64,000 bases of DNA from Protonemura montana (lineage: Eukaryota; Arthropoda; Insecta; Plecoptera; Nemouridae). The stretch lies in NCBI GenBank assembly GCA_947568835.1, contig OX387602.1:17907021-17971020 (forward strand). Direction: 5' to 3'. Each line of letters starts with the position of its first letter. Position 1 is the first letter of the stretch. Below are positions 35,516 through 49,340 of the stretch, piece after piece. The position numbers and the translations under genes are program-made. The notes under the pieces are model-generated. The model made no database searches. It worked only from the letters and a program-made list of their open reading frames with translations, and had not been told where the DNA came from.

Positions 35516-38500
35516 GTAAATTTATACTCGCGTCGATGCTCGTAAATTGACTGAACTAACTGCTAAAGAAAAGAAAACATGGGACGACTAAATGGGATGC
35601 ACTTTTCGAAGGGTGGGAATTTCAGCCAAAAACGGGTGCATTTTTATCTACACTAGTGGGATTCTCCGCGGCAGTGCATGTTATTTAAGAAACCATTTTG
35701 CTAAATTCTGGAATGCCAATCGTCACAGCTATTTCGTTAAAAAGAAAAAAAGACAATTGTCGGAAACCATATAACTTGAACAAATAACATATAACTTGGT
35801 TACTCAGCATTCAAAAATTCAGTATGGATTAGTTTTTCTTAAAAACTAGAGTTAAAGCTAGATTTAATGGGTATTTGACGATATTTTAAAATAGTCTCCA
35901 TATAATCAATCAAATGTAAATGAATTACGAATGGAGGTTTTTGCGACGACGCCGTTGTAAATTCAGGTTAGAATTTAGTTAGTTATCTGCTCACAGTCGC
36001 ACAGAAGAGTTTGTTTGAATCCCATGAAAATTTTAACTAAATTTTTCCTCTCTTCTTGATATCTCTACGTTCAGCTCCCTGCAAATAAGAGCGATTGGAA
36101 TAATTCTCGGTGGGCGAGATATCAACGACAGAATTGTTGCCGTAGCCGCTAGCTTTTCCAGTTCCCGGCTTTTCCTATCGATCCACAGAGGCTCAAAGAA
36201 AACATTTCAGATTGCGGCGGCCAGACGATTCGAGACGTGAAAGTTGAGGACTTGTGTTAATTCTAGGCCCACTTAAGTTTAATAATATAACCATTAAATT
36301 AAATCTCATTAAACCTTGACAAAATGAACTCTGGCATTCCAAGTTTCTTTTTTATAACTTATAAAACCGTTTGTATTTTTGGGAACAGATTTTTACAAAC
36401 TTGGCAATTACCACTCCCAGCGTTTACAAATTTCACCATTTTTGATACGTAGGTCAACCAAGACCAAGATAACTGGTCTCAAAGTTATAACTAAATAATA
36501 TTAAATTATGCGCGTGGCTATCCTTCCCATCACCATCAATTGATGAAGAAATCTATGTTAACTTTTAAGATATTGTTATACTGACTTGCAGTCATAAACC
36601 AAACGCCTTTTCGTACACGTATAATTGAGTCTATCGAAACAGCTCCGTGTGATACTCATTCCCGTCTCAAACTAAATTGCCACCAAGAAATCAAAAGCCC
36701 ATTCACCTCCAATAAAACCTAGAGGTGTGTTTCAGGAAATAAAAACACTCGAGTAGTCTTCACTGCGTTTGCAAACTGTGTCGATTGAAAAAAAAAGGGG
36801 GGCACCGATCGTTAAGAAGAACATGTATCACCATTTAATTTCCTAACGCTCATTTATGTCCGAAAATAAACGAGCTATAAGTGCTAATAGCTGATGATAT
36901 TAGTCCTTATACACACTCTTGTCAAGCATTATAGAATCTTCCGTAAGATCTTTCGTTCAATTTACCATGGGCGCACACAAGAGATAAACCGAAACTCCCA
37001 TGTGGGGCATTATGCAAACGAGCGAGAGGCGAGGCATTACCCAAATATGGGCGCAGAATGTACAGAGTGGCGGCGCACAAGTGCCCCTATGTCCCGACTT
37101 GATTGAGTCGGCCCAGGTCACAGCACACCCAGCCCATAAAGTGAAGTGACATGCATTTTATTAAGAATGCTGCTTGCTTGTCCAGAGTGTATCTCCCTCA
37201 CACAAATAGGTGTCATGAATTACAAGGTATTTAAAATTTTTCCAGAACTGACTTTGATATTCTGTCCACTCCTCCGAGGATTTGATATGTATGCACTTAG
37301 TAAAATAAATTGATTGCCCTCACAACAGATTTACTTTTCAAATCCAGGATATTAGCATTTATCAAAGAAAATTCATATCAAGCTGACGTTTTCCTCAACT
37401 CCTCCCATAACTGTTTCTGCTTTTCACTTTTTATGGTGGTTTACGTTTTCTTTGCTTTTCCTTCACGACCAGGTTTCCTCTTAAAGAGGGGGGTTAAAGG
37501 GAGATGGACGGGTACTCCTTTGCCCAAAGTAGCGGGTGGGAGGTCCCCTGGAGGTTCTCAAAAAGTGATTACTTGATGGGACTCCGTCGTGTGGACGATT
37601 ATTGAGGCAAGAATCGTATTCGCCGTTTCGGAACTCACGAGGAAATTGAGTTGAAAAGATTGGAGCACTTCATACTTGGGCGGTAAAATACAGCTGGAGA
37701 TACCACTTTGAACATAATCAAGAAGAATGTTACACATCCAATCAATTTGTATATTCACATAAATTTAAAATGTAGTAAAACTGTTCGCAGTCCATTTGCA
37801 AATATACTCTCACTTAGGATTTGTTTTTCAGTATAAAGTTGCCATTTTCGAAAATGGTCGAAACTTCTGAGAGAAAAGAAGAACACTCTGGTTTATTGTG
37901 GCCGTTACTCTACGGACGCGAGAATTTGAAGTAAAATTTGCGTACAAACGGCAGCCGCAAGGATTGTTAATATAAATTGCTGGCTTGTGAAAGAAATGGA
38001 AAGAAAACTCGATGCGTTGACGCATGCAAGAAGATGGGAAACTCTTTATAAACATGACTTCTACCCAACCCATACTCCCCGTTATTGAGAGCACTTTTCT
38101 GCGAAAGTTGAGCCTAGGTTCTCTCAGGACTCAATCAAAAGTCAAAAGCTGCTTTAAAAGCATCGTTCTGATGCTGCTTTCCTGGTGCTTCCGATCAGTT
38201 GAACAAACATCGACCTCTGGTTTGTCATGAGCATCTGATATCATGCATCCTCAAGATCGGTGTATGCTGATGTAAGCATTACGGTCCAGTTCTAATCTTA
38301 CATCTTCCATAATGCATATTTACCGCGCAGCTGAAAATCAGATAGTCGCTTCATTTCGCTTTGAATGTAGGGCCACTCAAAAGATGTTCAATAAGTTGTC
38401 CAATACGTTGTCACCTTTTTCGAAGAGGCCAAAGAAACGCTCCCATTCCTTCAAAAAACTTTTATCCGGACAGAAAGTTCAATATAGTGTCTTTTAGTAA

Positions 38501-40318
38501 GTTATAAGTAGGATTTTAAGGGTGTATACGAGAAACTTTTTTCATTACGCGGTAGTACAAATTTTAAGTTATTCCCAGTAGACGAAAAGGACACATTTCT
38601 TTTCTTGCAGGTCTCAAACTCATTTTCAGTGTCTTTCTCAAGAGGGCAAAAATGTGGCACGCCAAGAAAAGAAATTCGCATGCGTAATCGCGGATCCGGG
38701 TTGGATGTCCCAAATTTCGAAACAATCAGACTGGGGTATTTGATACTCTGCTAGGGAAATGTGATTTTAAGGGCTTCGAATAAACTGGTAATCGCACACA
38801 GGGTCTCAACTTTTACTACACAATGCTCACAAAAGCTAAAATTTACTTAGGTTCACGCAGCGGCAAAAGAAATTATAAATTCCGAAAATTTCCGAACACT
38901 GGGCAAACAAATTTATGCATTAAAGCCCCGCGGGAAAACGACGGGCCGGAGTGCACACCGCCGCCAGAGTACCTACTCCATTTTCACATGAGAACGCAAT
39001 TTCAAATTAATACATTGTCCACCGCAACACACAAACGTTACTAACATCTTAATCGGAACTTGACTCTCATCGCTAAACAGCTTTTAATTGCATTCGTAGC
39101 TTACATTAAAATCCAAAACTCACGTTCAATATTTATGAATTTCGTTCGAGCTGTCTTTCAAACTAGTGTTTTAATCCTTTTTCAGATGTGCGCCGTCTTC
39201 TCTCAGTGAGATCCCATCTCAAACTTCTCAAAGAGACGTGTTCGGGAAGAGAAAATAATAACCAAAGGACGTGAGGGCAGCGAGCTGAGCAGAGCCGCGC
39301 TGCGCTACAGCTGCACGCCACTCTGTAATGATGACTAATTCCACTCACTTAAAAATACCATTTTCGGTACAGTGCAGCTTATTATGTTTTAGATTGACTT
39401 TTGATCATCGTCGGACACCTTGCGTTGAACTAGCACGGCTTGCAGTCAACTCGGAAAGGTTAATTACTACCGCGAGACCCGCGACTGGTTTATTCGAAGC
39501 TGATTTGAATAAGTGGCTTGTCATCGTTTCACAAAAAAAAAGTGCACTAACGAGAACGGAATGCTACGGTGAAGGGAAGAAACACAGAGCTCGTCCGGAC
39601 TTGGCCACTGACATGGAATCGTAGGCCGATATCTTTGGGGAGATCAGCGGAAGATTGTAATCTTCGGGAAACGAGAGCGACAAATTAGACTCGAGCTAAA
39701 ATACAGTGCGCTTCTAACTTCTGCTCAACTTTGCCTTTGCTCTAACGGGTTTTGTATACGGGCAAAAGGTGTTGCTACGAATTTCCACTAGGAGTCAGAC
39801 ATAATTAACGCTTGAAATTAAAACCGCGTACCTTATACATTTCTACCTGCTTTTCTTTAATTAATTATGATCAGATACTAATTTGTTCTCGCTCGTAACA
39901 AAGTTACTGGAATTGGCTGAAGAGAAAAATGAGAATGGCGGAATAAACACAAGATGTTGTTATCCTTGGGGAGCCATGTGAGAAAACAGACGAACTTGGA
40001 CAAACTTTCCGACAAAATAAATTAAGTTTGATTGCCCTATAACCTGACTTTTCCATTAGTTCGTCCAATTTAACGATAACTCTTTTGTCTACTTACCAAC
40101 CTAGGTCTACAGCTTGGTGGTGTAATAAAAAAATGTGGGCTAACAGGCCAAAAGATACTGAATAAGACCATTCCATCAAAGACAATGAATTGAGACATAT
40201 TTAACCGCACCAGAGTGGTACTGACGGTAACCATAACAATGCAGAAGGCTCGACAGGTCTGACAGGGAGTAACGTCGTTCTAAATGATGGAAATCACTCA
40301 TCGGTGGAGGTGCCGTGT

Positions 40319-40347
40319 TGCCAGCTGGTTTCGAGTCCCGGCTGGCA
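40319..40347. repeat. Inverted repeat with T-arm-like loop
   Basis: TGCCAGC (40319-40325) pairs with GCTGGCA (40341-40347) around a loop containing ggtttcgagtccc. This resembles a tRNA T-arm, but no D-arm or anticodon arm is evident, so no tRNA gene is called. Confidence 0.5.
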
Positions 40348-42940
40348 TCTCGCTCGCCGGCTTCGATCGGGTTTCGCAGCGGACGCTATCAGTCCACAAT
40401 CAGATCAGCTGACCGTGCAGACTCTTGCGAAGGGTGTGGTCGCACAAACAATCTCATAGGTCACTGAGTATCAGCAGGATAAGGAACCAGCAGAGCCGAA
40501 TGAAATTTCATGAGAGCTTTTGCTTTGGTCGGTGCTGGCAAACTGGTTGGTACCATGCGGCTAATCGTCTGGACGTAATCGACTGGATAAATAAACAGTT
40601 CGCAGGGATTTTTTTGTAGGGTTTTTTAAGTAATATTTTTTGACGAAATGTTTGATAGCGAGTTTCTTAGTTCATTTAACAGGTCATGCCAACCCTAACA
40701 ATTCGATGCCCCCAGAAACAAACGGAACCGCAACAATTACCTTATATTTGAATTTCCATAGTTTAGTGTGGAAATTTTGAAAACATACTGGGTGATTTGG
40801 ATGATTTCAACTAGTGAATACAACACTAACCTTACATCTTGTTTTTCTTATCTAGTAATTAGAACAATTTTCCTGCAAAAAGAAATAGATTTTAATTCAG
40901 ATTACATATCACTCTGATAAGACTTTTTGTTTTCAAAAGCGATACACATTTTGTTAGTGTTTGAAGTTGTGAACTGGTAATTGCCGCGATGAAAACGTAA
41001 TGGCAGAAGCTTCTCTGGTCTGCGGAGCTTTTCGTTCTGCTTTGAGGAAAAATACATCGCATTGATTCATTTAAAATTCAAAATAGAGCGTTAAACATCC
41101 AGCCCTGTAAATTAGTATGAATCTCCGTTACAAAAAAACTTATACTCTGGCAGTAAACGACGAAATATTTAAAAGTTGTGACGCAGTTTTTCTGAAAAAC
41201 ACACTGCAGCAACACAGTAATAATTGTCAATTTCGATTTTATAAACGCAACATGTAGCCGTTTGATTCTCTCGTTTCAAGCACTCTACGTAATTATGTGT
41301 CTTCTCAATACGCGTTTATAGATTGGTGAAAGCCATTCGATTCCACGCCGAATGAGCAAATAGTGACCATCACTTGCGCGTTTACATTTTGAGTCTTAGT
41401 GTACATGTCAGTCTGCATAATTCGGGCATGAATTTGACACTTGCCCATTTCGATGCGTTTGAAGCATGGGAGAGAGCCGAGAGGAAATTGCAGTCTCAAC
41501 TGTAGAAATAAATTAGAGCATTACTCAATTCAGTTCCACAGCCACTGCAATATCGACACGATGAGCTAGAGCGGCAGGCATTACAATTTTAGATAAGCTT
41601 CCTATTTACAACAATTTACGACGCATTTTGAACGAATTTCCTCATAGCTGCATAACTACCCTCATTATTATAATTGCCAAATCAGAAAAATTATTTCTAA
41701 AATTATAGATTTATTAGCCAATTTTAAGACTATGAGGTCCTCTGGGTATATAACTCTAAAAAAAAGTGTGACTCGTCTTCGCCGTGCAAGAAATTAGTAC
41801 AAAGAATGTTGATTTTACATTCTAATAATTGCATCAATAATATTTGCTACCCTTGAGGACATAACCCAAACGCGTTTTCCCCCCTTCCGGCTCTTGCGAA
41901 TCATCAACGTCACGTCTCCTAGTGACGCGGGTTGCTGCTCTGAGGCGAGCAGGCGTAATGAATACCAACGCAAATCTCCATTGGGACTGGGCTACGACGC
42001 CATCGTTACATCTTCACCTGCCTGATCTTCTGGTGAACTCATCAGGATAATCGGTTTACAAGGGTCGGGAATCAGCCAGGACCACTCAGCCTGAACACGG
42101 GCATGACCTGTCCTGGATATTTCTCCGGCGCGGAATGGTCACGAAGACAGGTCTAGGGGCTTAAGAGATACACTAGAGGAGACAAGAGCTTTTTCGTTAA
42201 ACTCTATAAAAATCCTGGGACTCTGGGCGCCAGAATTCACAACCGTAAAATGGGTAAAATCTTGTGGATGTTGAGAAAGATAAGAGAGACAGATATTTCT
42301 TGAGTTGTTCAGGTTCTTTGGGGCTACATCTTCTAATAAACTACCAGTTATGTTTTACAAGTCTTGTTGGTATTTTTTGCTTGAACCCTTATGAAAATAT
42401 CGTTAACTTTTGGTTCCAAGCACCTTCATCATTAAGAAAAGATCAAATACATTGATATTATTGTACCAAATAGTCAGAGATTCGAAGTACATTGATAAAA
42501 GTAATAAAACAAAAGGGTAATCTCAGATGGTTGGCATCTACCGCCTGATCCTTATAATACTCTAGAGGTCAAGAGTTGCATACTTATCTCGACTTTACAT
42601 TGTTAAGATCCTAGCTGGACATAATTCATGAGGAAGACCACCCAAGAGAGCGGTGGCAAGGGGGTGATTTAGGATCGACTTAAGACTGGCGTCATCTAAA
42701 TGATAATAACATGTGACGAGGCTGAGGGATGAAGGGATGATCTTGATTTCGTGACGTCTTGTGGAGTTCCCGTTCCGTTAGAAAGAAAAGATTTAAGATG
42801 AGATCAATTCCATTTAAAGTTAGAAAAATCCGTCAAAATTTCTGCAATTTCGTTCAGAATTGATCATCGTGCACAACGAAATCGTTGAGGAATTTACAAG
42901 GTGTGGAATATCGTTGACATACACCGGTCCCATATTTCTT

Positions 42941-42963
42941 TATAAGATATCGATAAGATATCG
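42941..42963. repeat. Short tandem duplication of ataagatatcg
   Basis: The 11-mer ataagatatcg occurs twice head to tail; each contains the palindrome GATATC. Confidence 0.7.
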
Positions 42964-44737
42964 CTTTCATTTAATTGCAAGTTTATAACTGAGAAGCTGA
43001 GATATTTCGCAACAATGCCGCTCATTAAATAATCCCAACACATGCTAGCACTCATGATCTTCTCATTTCGAATGCATCGCGTGTCGCATCTTTATTTTCT
43101 TTCCGAAACGCGCTTGTTTACTCGGCAAATTATAATCCTGAATCCTGATCTATGAATTATTCGCAAATACCGGTTTCCATAGTACCTATACGAAAGATGA
43201 ATGAAAAATAATTACGCAATTTACAAGCAAGTCTTGCGCTATGATGAATGACCAATGCAGTTTTCACCAGTATCGATGACCGTAAAATGCATGCACGTTT
43301 CCATGATGACTTCAAGATGAAAACATTATTTTTCCAGATTTATTAGATTTTTAGTTTTTCCGAAAAGTTTTTAAGAAATACAATTTCTATGAGCGTGGAG
43401 CTAGAAAGAAATGCCTTGGTAGAAAAGTCAAATGTTATAGAACGAATAAATAAAGAAACAAACTTCTCATGTATTTATTACATTCATTTCAATACAATAT
43501 GCCAGTCTGTCCAATGATTTATTCGGTACATTTATCAAACGGGCAGTTATTCAAGAATGAAATGCAGTTGTACTATACGAAATCATTTTTTGGACCTCGC
43601 TTCTGAAGTGCTGTTGTCTTCTCGGCTTATCGCTTAACAGGAAAATGAACTGTGCGAGCCACGAGAAAACGCTAGAGCACTTGGCGTTATCAAAGACTTT
43701 CCGGAAAAGTTAAGTAATAAATTTCCCAAACTTTTCCTCGGAAGGCAATTAAGAGTCCATTAATACTATTAGTTAACTTGAATTAAGATGCAAGAAGAAG
43801 CAAGGAATTAAAATTTCACGCTTCTCTCTTCAGCCTGTGTGAGCGTTGATGGTATCAAAGTAGGTAAATCTAAAAACGAATTCATTTTCTAAATAATTCC
43901 TAAATTAAAAGAATATTTTTTATCTTCTTATAGCTTACCGGTAAAAAAAATCTGTCATAAATTGAAAAAGTGAAGACGTGAACGTAATAATTTTTCTACG
44001 GAAAAAACACCTTCATCATCTGAAACGGCGTGTGTAGAAACCATCATACTTCAAGTGGTGGCTCGTTCAGGTTTAATCCTCCAGCTAATTTGTTACTTCA
44101 GTAACAGAGCCGGTTGCTAAGCGAAGTGCAGAAGCCGAATCGTTTTATGTTCTTGTTTTTTCATTGGGCAGGAACACCACACACTTGTGATACCTCATTC
44201 GCGATCCGTCATTGCCCATTGTTAAGTCTGCATAGATTCGCGCATTTTCTAGGTGTGCATTTCGTGGGAAACGATTCTTAAATTTGAGTTTTTACTGTTT
44301 ATTTATGTTTTAACATTGCCTTCCCGAGTCCAAGACATGGTTTCTTTTCAGCATGTCTCTTTTGATTTTAAGAATAAAGCATGCAAGATCGATCCACGAA
44401 ATCCCGAAAAATCGTATTCTTTTTGTTGGGAAATCTTAGAAAAACTGCGTCACTTACCAAATATGTAAATTTTAAATTTAATCACAGTTAAAAAAGATTA
44501 TCTTTAGATAACACTAAAGATTTGCTGATAGATAATTAAAAAAATTCAACAAATAAATTCAACCATTGTACCATAGGTTGACCCTCCACCATACCATCAA
44601 CACAAGTAATTATTTGCTGTATTTCTTAGATTGTTGCCAATAGCCGACAAACTGAACTTTTTCTTTGGCTACACGTTGGTAAAGCCTAAGCAGAGTTGAG
44701 CCCCCGAACCATATACATACTGGAAAAGCAATTTAAA

Positions 44738-44786
44738 GAGGAAATCCGAGGTATCTGAGGAAAACCGAGGAAAACCGAGGAAAACT
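44738..44786. repeat. 10-bp tandem repeat (gaggaaaacc)
   Basis: Three near-perfect units of gaggaaaacc at 44757-44786 preceded by two degenerate units. Confidence 0.8.
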
Positions 44787-44901
44787 GTGCTCTGAAAGTC
44801 AACACAATTTCTTGTGAGACACGCGATGCGAACTGACGCAAGAAATTCACTAAAGACGCGTTGTGCAAAACGGACGCGACACTTTCTCCTATCGTATACC
44901 A

Positions 44902-44933
44902 GCGTCGGCGTCGGGGTCGGCGTCGGCGTCGGG
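44902..44933. repeat. GGCGTC hexanucleotide repeat
   Basis: About five units of GTCGGC/GTCGGG in an AT-rich setting, about 120 bp from the gaggaaaacc repeat. Confidence 0.8.
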
Positions 44934-47841
44934 ACGCATCAGACTTAACAAATACAGGACAACACGTGCCAATGTCAATATCTTTACAGCAAAAATAATT
45001 AGATGACTTTCTTTAAAATGCTGAAGGTATTTCCAATCATGCTGTTGATCAATCAATGTCAATGATGTTATAAATCAATCTGTAAATAAATAATAATTTC
45101 TTGTCATACGCGTTTAAGATCCCAGAGCCATAAAAAGGAACTGTTATTTAAACAGGATCGGTTTAATTTTTTGTGCAAATTTTGAACCTAACACAAATAC
45201 AGGTGCAGTCCGGATAATCGTGATTGGCTTCTGCATGCCAGCAATTTACCCATTGCACGTTGCGAAAGGAGAATGAAAACTCACTCGTCATAACCTTCAA
45301 GTATAAATGAAAGATGTAGCAATTCCGCGAAATGCAAATAGAATCCGTGAATTACTGGCGCCATTGTTATTCAAAGCCAAACAGTTTTGAATTAAACTCG
45401 TCAAATTATTTCATGGCATCTTTTTACTTGAAATTCTCCTGCAATAAAACAGTTTCCACGATATTACGTCTCAGCCAAAAAGCGGGGAAATCTCGTGGAA
45501 ATTTGTCACGAGAGGTATTTTTTTTTAAATGATTGGTGAGCAAAAGATCAAACAAACTATAGCTTTTCCATTTTCCAGCCGTGCCGACAGCAACGAGATC
45601 TTGATCGATTACTGCCAAGCTTCCGGACTTGAAGGGAAAAACACTTGTCAGGGATCAGCCGACATTGTTCACGATCGCCGTCGGAAAATGCTGGGAAAAC
45701 TCGGATATCGTCGTCGATAGCATATAGGGTTGCCGAACAGTTGTCAAAAGAAGCCGATTTTTTTTGCAAGAAATTGTGGTAATTCTAGGGTGTCCTCGTT
45801 CTATACTACTCTCTCTCGTCGAGGAGTACTCACTCAAAAGTGTAGACGGTATTAAACTGAAAACTACGACACGACACTTTTCTACTTCATTCTTTTCGTT
45901 ACATCAAACAAAATATAAAAGTAATATACCATACATCTACGTGTGTACACCTTACCTCACATTAGTCACAGCAGAACTATAAAAACATGGTTATCATATA
46001 TTTCATGTTAAATACAATGCCGCTGTCCAGAGATATTACGAGTCTTTGTGTTATTATTTCCCATAAATCAACCCGATCCTGTTCCTCCTATGTTAGAAGG
46101 TAGGTATTTACCAGAGATGATTACTCGTACCTATCGCTGACAAAAAGCACTCTGTGGTTGTTTGAAGTGCGCGTACTTCGCCATAGTTGTGTTGTTACAG
46201 TTCTTGGGTGTGGTTCAGTGGTGGTAAGATGGTGCGAAGACTTCAGACAGGCAAATATATCGTTGCGGGTTGAGAGCTAAAGTTATGCTCACTCCTGAAT
46301 TTAGTGCACAATCATTTAACCGATTTTTAGGACTTGCAGTTAAGATTTTAGGGTCAGTTTTAAAAAATCAAATTAAATAAGCAACCAGAGGTTACTTAAA
46401 AATAAAAGTATTTAATTTGATTTGGACAGGAGATGAGTCTTTTCAACGGGAGATTGTAAAACTGGTCAATATAGTTATTTGGCGATTATTTTACACCTTC
46501 ATTCGATCATGATTTAATTTTCTCAGTCGATAACGCTTTCCTCTGATTTCCTCTCGGATTTCCTGACTAGTGCGCGACTGCAGACTGGTTTATAAATTAA
46601 GTATGGCAGAAAACAATAAATTGTTGGTTTATGTCTCAACATCCGTTAAGAAAAATGAAGAAAATCAACGATGGGTTCATCCTAGTCCACGTGCCAAGCC
46701 ACGTACCTTGGATTGAAACTAGAAACGTGTGGTACGAGAATTGTTTTCCTCGAAAGTGATCTATAAGTGCTGCAATGAATAACTGATGTTCCAGTTTGAA
46801 AGAATAACGAATTTTGTTGCGGATGCATTTTCAGAAAGATACGTGTTTCCAAACTCAAGTCAGGAGATGTAATTAAAATGAGGATCGGGGGGTGTATTTA
46901 TATTTTCCGCTAATTAAACTCAAGGATTAACAGACGCTATAAAATATGGTATTGCTTGTTGAGCATGCTGCAGGGCAACTCGATATTCAAATTGAAATTG
47001 ACAATTTTTGTGAGTAAACACAGCCTACTGTTTAATACCCAAAGTTGTATAAACTTATACATAAATATATTTATAAACCTGTAAGAAGAGAAATATACCT
47101 AAAGTTAAAATAAAAGGTTACCCGTTTGAAAGGTGTATTTGATCCTTACAATATGATTTTCACGAATCGTGATGGACGGTCAAAGAAACGTGTGTATTTG
47201 ATAGCTAACGAGATAAAAAAATCTTGCCACAGAAAATTGCTTTGTGTAAACGCGAAAAGCAGGAGCAAAACCTTCTTTTCTTCGTGGATTGTATCGCCTT
47301 TGAAACCTTTGTTTGTAGGGATACTTCTCTCCAAGCCAGCTTCAAGACGCGAAAGTGTCACGGATTAGAGAGTGCAGCGTACGATCTTGACAATTTTCAA
47401 CAAAAATTCCCGCGAGCGATAGAAATTCCCGCCTCGTTTCTTTTGACACGGAGACGTTTTATTCTGTTACTGACTTCGAGTGCCAGAGAGACACACTTGC
47501 AGAAGAATTCGAGGCTTTTCTTCTAGCGCTTCGAAAATCGTGACAACGTGAGCTTCAGAGGCAACAAGCAAGTCGCTAATTTTCAAACAAAGACGCTGGA
47601 TAAGAAAACTCGATGCAAGTAAAGCACCCAGAAAAATAATCCTGCGCGAAGAGAAATAAGCTACCACGCTTGTAAAAAAATATGGCCGTAAAGTACTTAC
47701 TTTATACAAAAAAATTAAAAATCTTTCATTACAATATCCTAAACTCCAAAGAACAGTCTGACACAATATCAAGAAAAGTAGTTTCCCTGGCACACCTCGC
47801 AATATTCACAAACGCCTAATCGACAAAAAGCTAAAAACTCC

Positions 47842-48035
47842 ATGGCCCTCAAAATAGTCAGCCCGATGCCACATCATCCAAGTCAGGCAAACTTTCCTGG
47901 ATCTAACATCAAGCTAAAGAAATCCTCCCGCCATATCGTCTTCCTCGTCTTATTCTTCGCCTCGGGCTCTCAGGCACCACTCGCTTCCGGCGTCGCATGG
48001 ACACAGCGCCGAGAGGCGGCGGCGGCAACCGAGAG
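47842..48035 (+). CDS. Candidate first exon with a hydrophobic segment
   Basis: An ATG in excellent context (actccATGgcc) opens MALKIVSPMPHHPSQANFPG, then a hydrophobic stretch HIVFLVLFFASGSQAPLASG at about residues 33-52, then TQRREAAAATER. A GAGAG/gtgtag donor lies near 48035. The hydrophobic part is late for a classical signal peptide, so a signal anchor is as likely. No downstream exon was found, and the GC-rich end includes a short GGC repeat. Confidence 0.2.
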
Positions 48036-49325
48036 GTGTAGGTACTGTAGACATTGTTGGTTCGGACGGATTTATACATCCGTATCCCGCTACACGACAA
48101 AGCATTCCTGCACACTCCTAGCTATATAAGGACTTCGGATTATTCTATTATAACATTAGACAACGGGCGTTACTCTCGTGGCTGGTACTATAGATTCATA
48201 GCGTTCAAACGGCAAGACTGTGAGTACAGGACAATGGCGATTGCAATTATTTGAAACATGGGCCTTGGACGAAGATCATATAATGCCAACAGACGAATTG
48301 TAAATTGCGAGATTGCGTTTTAAGCGGCGTAAAATTGTCTGGATAAGTGTGATAATGGCTTTCATCTGAAATGAAAGATATAATACACTTGAGAGTACGC
48401 ACGCGGACTGAATGTGGACGGGTTTGTTGGTTTCGCAAAGCAGAGGAAATTCGGAAAAGAAATTTGTTCCTCGGCGTTGCACGGGCCGGGCCAGTCACCA
48501 AACAGAACTAAGCCCAAAAGAGGATTTAACGAGCATAATCACCTCCCATTAGCCTGGAACTTTAGTAAACGATTTGCCGAAAGTTCTGAACAACATCGCG
48601 ACAAATTAGTGGAAGATACAGCACGCTCTGTTGCACAGAGACAAGTTAGCACAGATGTGAAAGATTTGCATTGTTTTCAACTTTGTTGTTTTTTAAACAC
48701 AAATTCTACAGTGCCCAAGCATTAGTCTTAGCAAGGACTCACTACTTATAGGTGTAACTCTTAGATCTTTAATTGGAATAATAATTCACTCCTGCGGAGT
48801 TTCAAATAGATTCGAAGACAGTCTCTTAAAGGATATCCTGCAAGTGATTGCAAAATTGAATAAATAGCAAGACTCTCAATTTGAACGCCCGTTTCCTGCG
48901 TGATGCAGTACTTACAATAACGCGCTCTCTTTAATTGAGGTTATGTCGAGTTAAAACTAAGACATGCCTTACGGTACGCAGATTCTTGCAAACCAGGCTA
49001 AAAGAAACATACCTGTTGAGTTACACGGTGATTTTAATTCAATTGGCACCCTGTGTGTTCGAGTGATCTGATTAGATTCATTAATGAAGGGACAAATGTG
49101 TCGGTTTGTTAATTACGCAGAATCCAATTGATTGCATAGATTGTAAAGCAAGTAAGCAGCGTTCAGCGAGTGTAACCGGTACAGAGAGTGAATAATCAAA
49201 GGCCCCATGCTAGCATATGAGTTGTACCGGCGTGATTTATGCAGCTAAGTGTGAACTCATGTCTATTGTAATCGGTGTTTTGTATTGGTTCGGTATCGTA
49301 CACGGCATCACCGCATGTGCTCGAC

Positions 49326-49340
49326 GTGTGTGTGTGTGTT
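49326..49340. repeat. (GT)n microsatellite
   Basis: Seven GT units on the plus strand. Confidence 0.8.

Larger units (their letters stand above)
35516..47841. other. No gene recognised
   Basis: AT-rich DNA with short open frames only. A GC-richer stretch at about 41870-42180 and another at 39180-39320 hold no convincing exon. The named repeats and hairpins are listed separately. Confidence 0.45.

Noticed and set aside
40319..40347. T-arm-like hairpin considered as a tRNA gene
   Set aside because: No acceptor, D or anticodon arm could be drawn around it.
47467..47802. 111-codon hydrophobic minus frame resembling a signal peptide or membrane protein
   Set aside because: It begins at TTG rather than ATG, and the hydrophobicity follows from the T-rich strand composition.
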